Assembly (NCBI GenBank): GCA_946402475.1
Contig: CAMIWP010000101.1
Location: 1 to 5,324 of the forward strand
Reading direction: 5' to 3'
DNA length: 5,324 bases
From: an uncultured Selenomonadaceae bacterium
Lineage (GTDB): Bacteria; Bacillota_C; Negativicutes; Selenomonadales; Selenomonadaceae
Each line of letters opens with the position of its first letter. Within the stretch, counting starts at the first letter, position 1. The notes below the pieces were generated by a model. It ran no database searches. It was given only the letters and a program-made list of their open reading frames with translations, and was not told the DNA's origin. The translations under genes and the position numbers were made by a program. This document shows positions 5,211 through 5,324 of the stretch, in pieces.

Positions 5211-5324
5211 ATGAGTGAAATGATCAGGGTCAGCGGAAAGACGCTGCAGGATGCGATCACGAATGCCACCATCCGGTTTGGCGTGACCAGTGACAGAATT
5301 GTTTATACTGTGATCGAACATGAG
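5211..5324 (+). CDS. jag: Jag/KhpB (SpoIIIJ-associated RNA-binding protein), N-terminal part, cut by window end
   Basis: Thirty-eight codons are visible before the window ends, with the frame still open. The product MSEMIRVSGKTLQDAI...IRFGVTSDRIVYTVIEHE matches the Jag_N domain, whose pattern is a V.GKT..EAI..A....G...D.v...v.e strand-helix-strand unit. The KH and R3H RNA-binding domains that should follow lie outside the window. Full-length family members are roughly 200-350 residues. Jag/KhpB is a cytoplasmic RNA-binding protein, partner of KhpA, linked to cell-envelope regulation, and normally encoded directly after yidC; that neighbour supports the call. ATG 5211 follows GGAGG (5196-5200) by 10 nt; ATG 5220 is too distant from it. 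The call rests on the short visible part plus context. Confidence 0.82.
   Translation, partial: MSEMIRVSGKTLQDAITNATIRFGVTSDRIVYTVIEHE

Overview
The window reads as anaerobic Firmicutes-type DNA: moderately GC-rich, tightly packed, every gene on the + strand, with strong AGGAGG-type ribosome binding sites. It appears to join two unrelated loci. Positions 1 to about 4600 look like one locus, probably from a Negativicutes (Selenomonas-like) bacterium. From about 4600 to the end it looks like the yidC-jag locus of a Clostridia, probably Lachnospiraceae, bacterium. Both taxonomic placements are inferences from remembered family features and gene order; no search was run.

Left arm. First comes the 3' end of a FliK/YlqG-like hook-length-control-type gene (to 394). 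It is followed by a short FlhB C-terminal-domain homologue (449-781) without the NPTH self-cleavage motif, and a strong intrinsic terminator (788-820). A sigma-70/SigA-type promoter (870-898) then drives lysC (983-2212), a two-ACT-domain aspartate kinase, and a class I aminotransferase (2240-3487) with an AspC-like active site. Together these would make and phosphorylate aspartate at the entry to lysine/threonine/methionine/diaminopimelate synthesis. lysC contains a well-placed internal ribosome binding site and ATG at 1724, the position expected for the separately translated regulatory beta subunit known from Bacillus subtilis and Corynebacterium glutamicum. After a probable terminator (3497-3531) and a new promoter (3558-3586) comes a phosphate-uptake pair: a DUF47/PhoU-like protein (3627-4253), whose 3' end overlaps by 8 nt a PiT-family phosphate transporter.

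Junction and right arm. The transporter reading frame starts as a normal PiT protein (residues 1 to about 118). After the PSSSSHALVGG motif it passes in frame, with no stop, into the C-terminal part of the membrane insertase YidC/Oxa1 (about residues 120-290), including its last membrane segments and a long basic tail. Downstream lies the beginning of jag/khpB (5211 to the window end), the usual partner of yidC near the chromosome origin. The combined 290-residue product therefore lacks the second half of PiT and the first half of YidC. A chimeric contig or splice is the simplest explanation; a real rearrangement or fusion is possible but needs read-level evidence. This junction is the most notable feature of the window.
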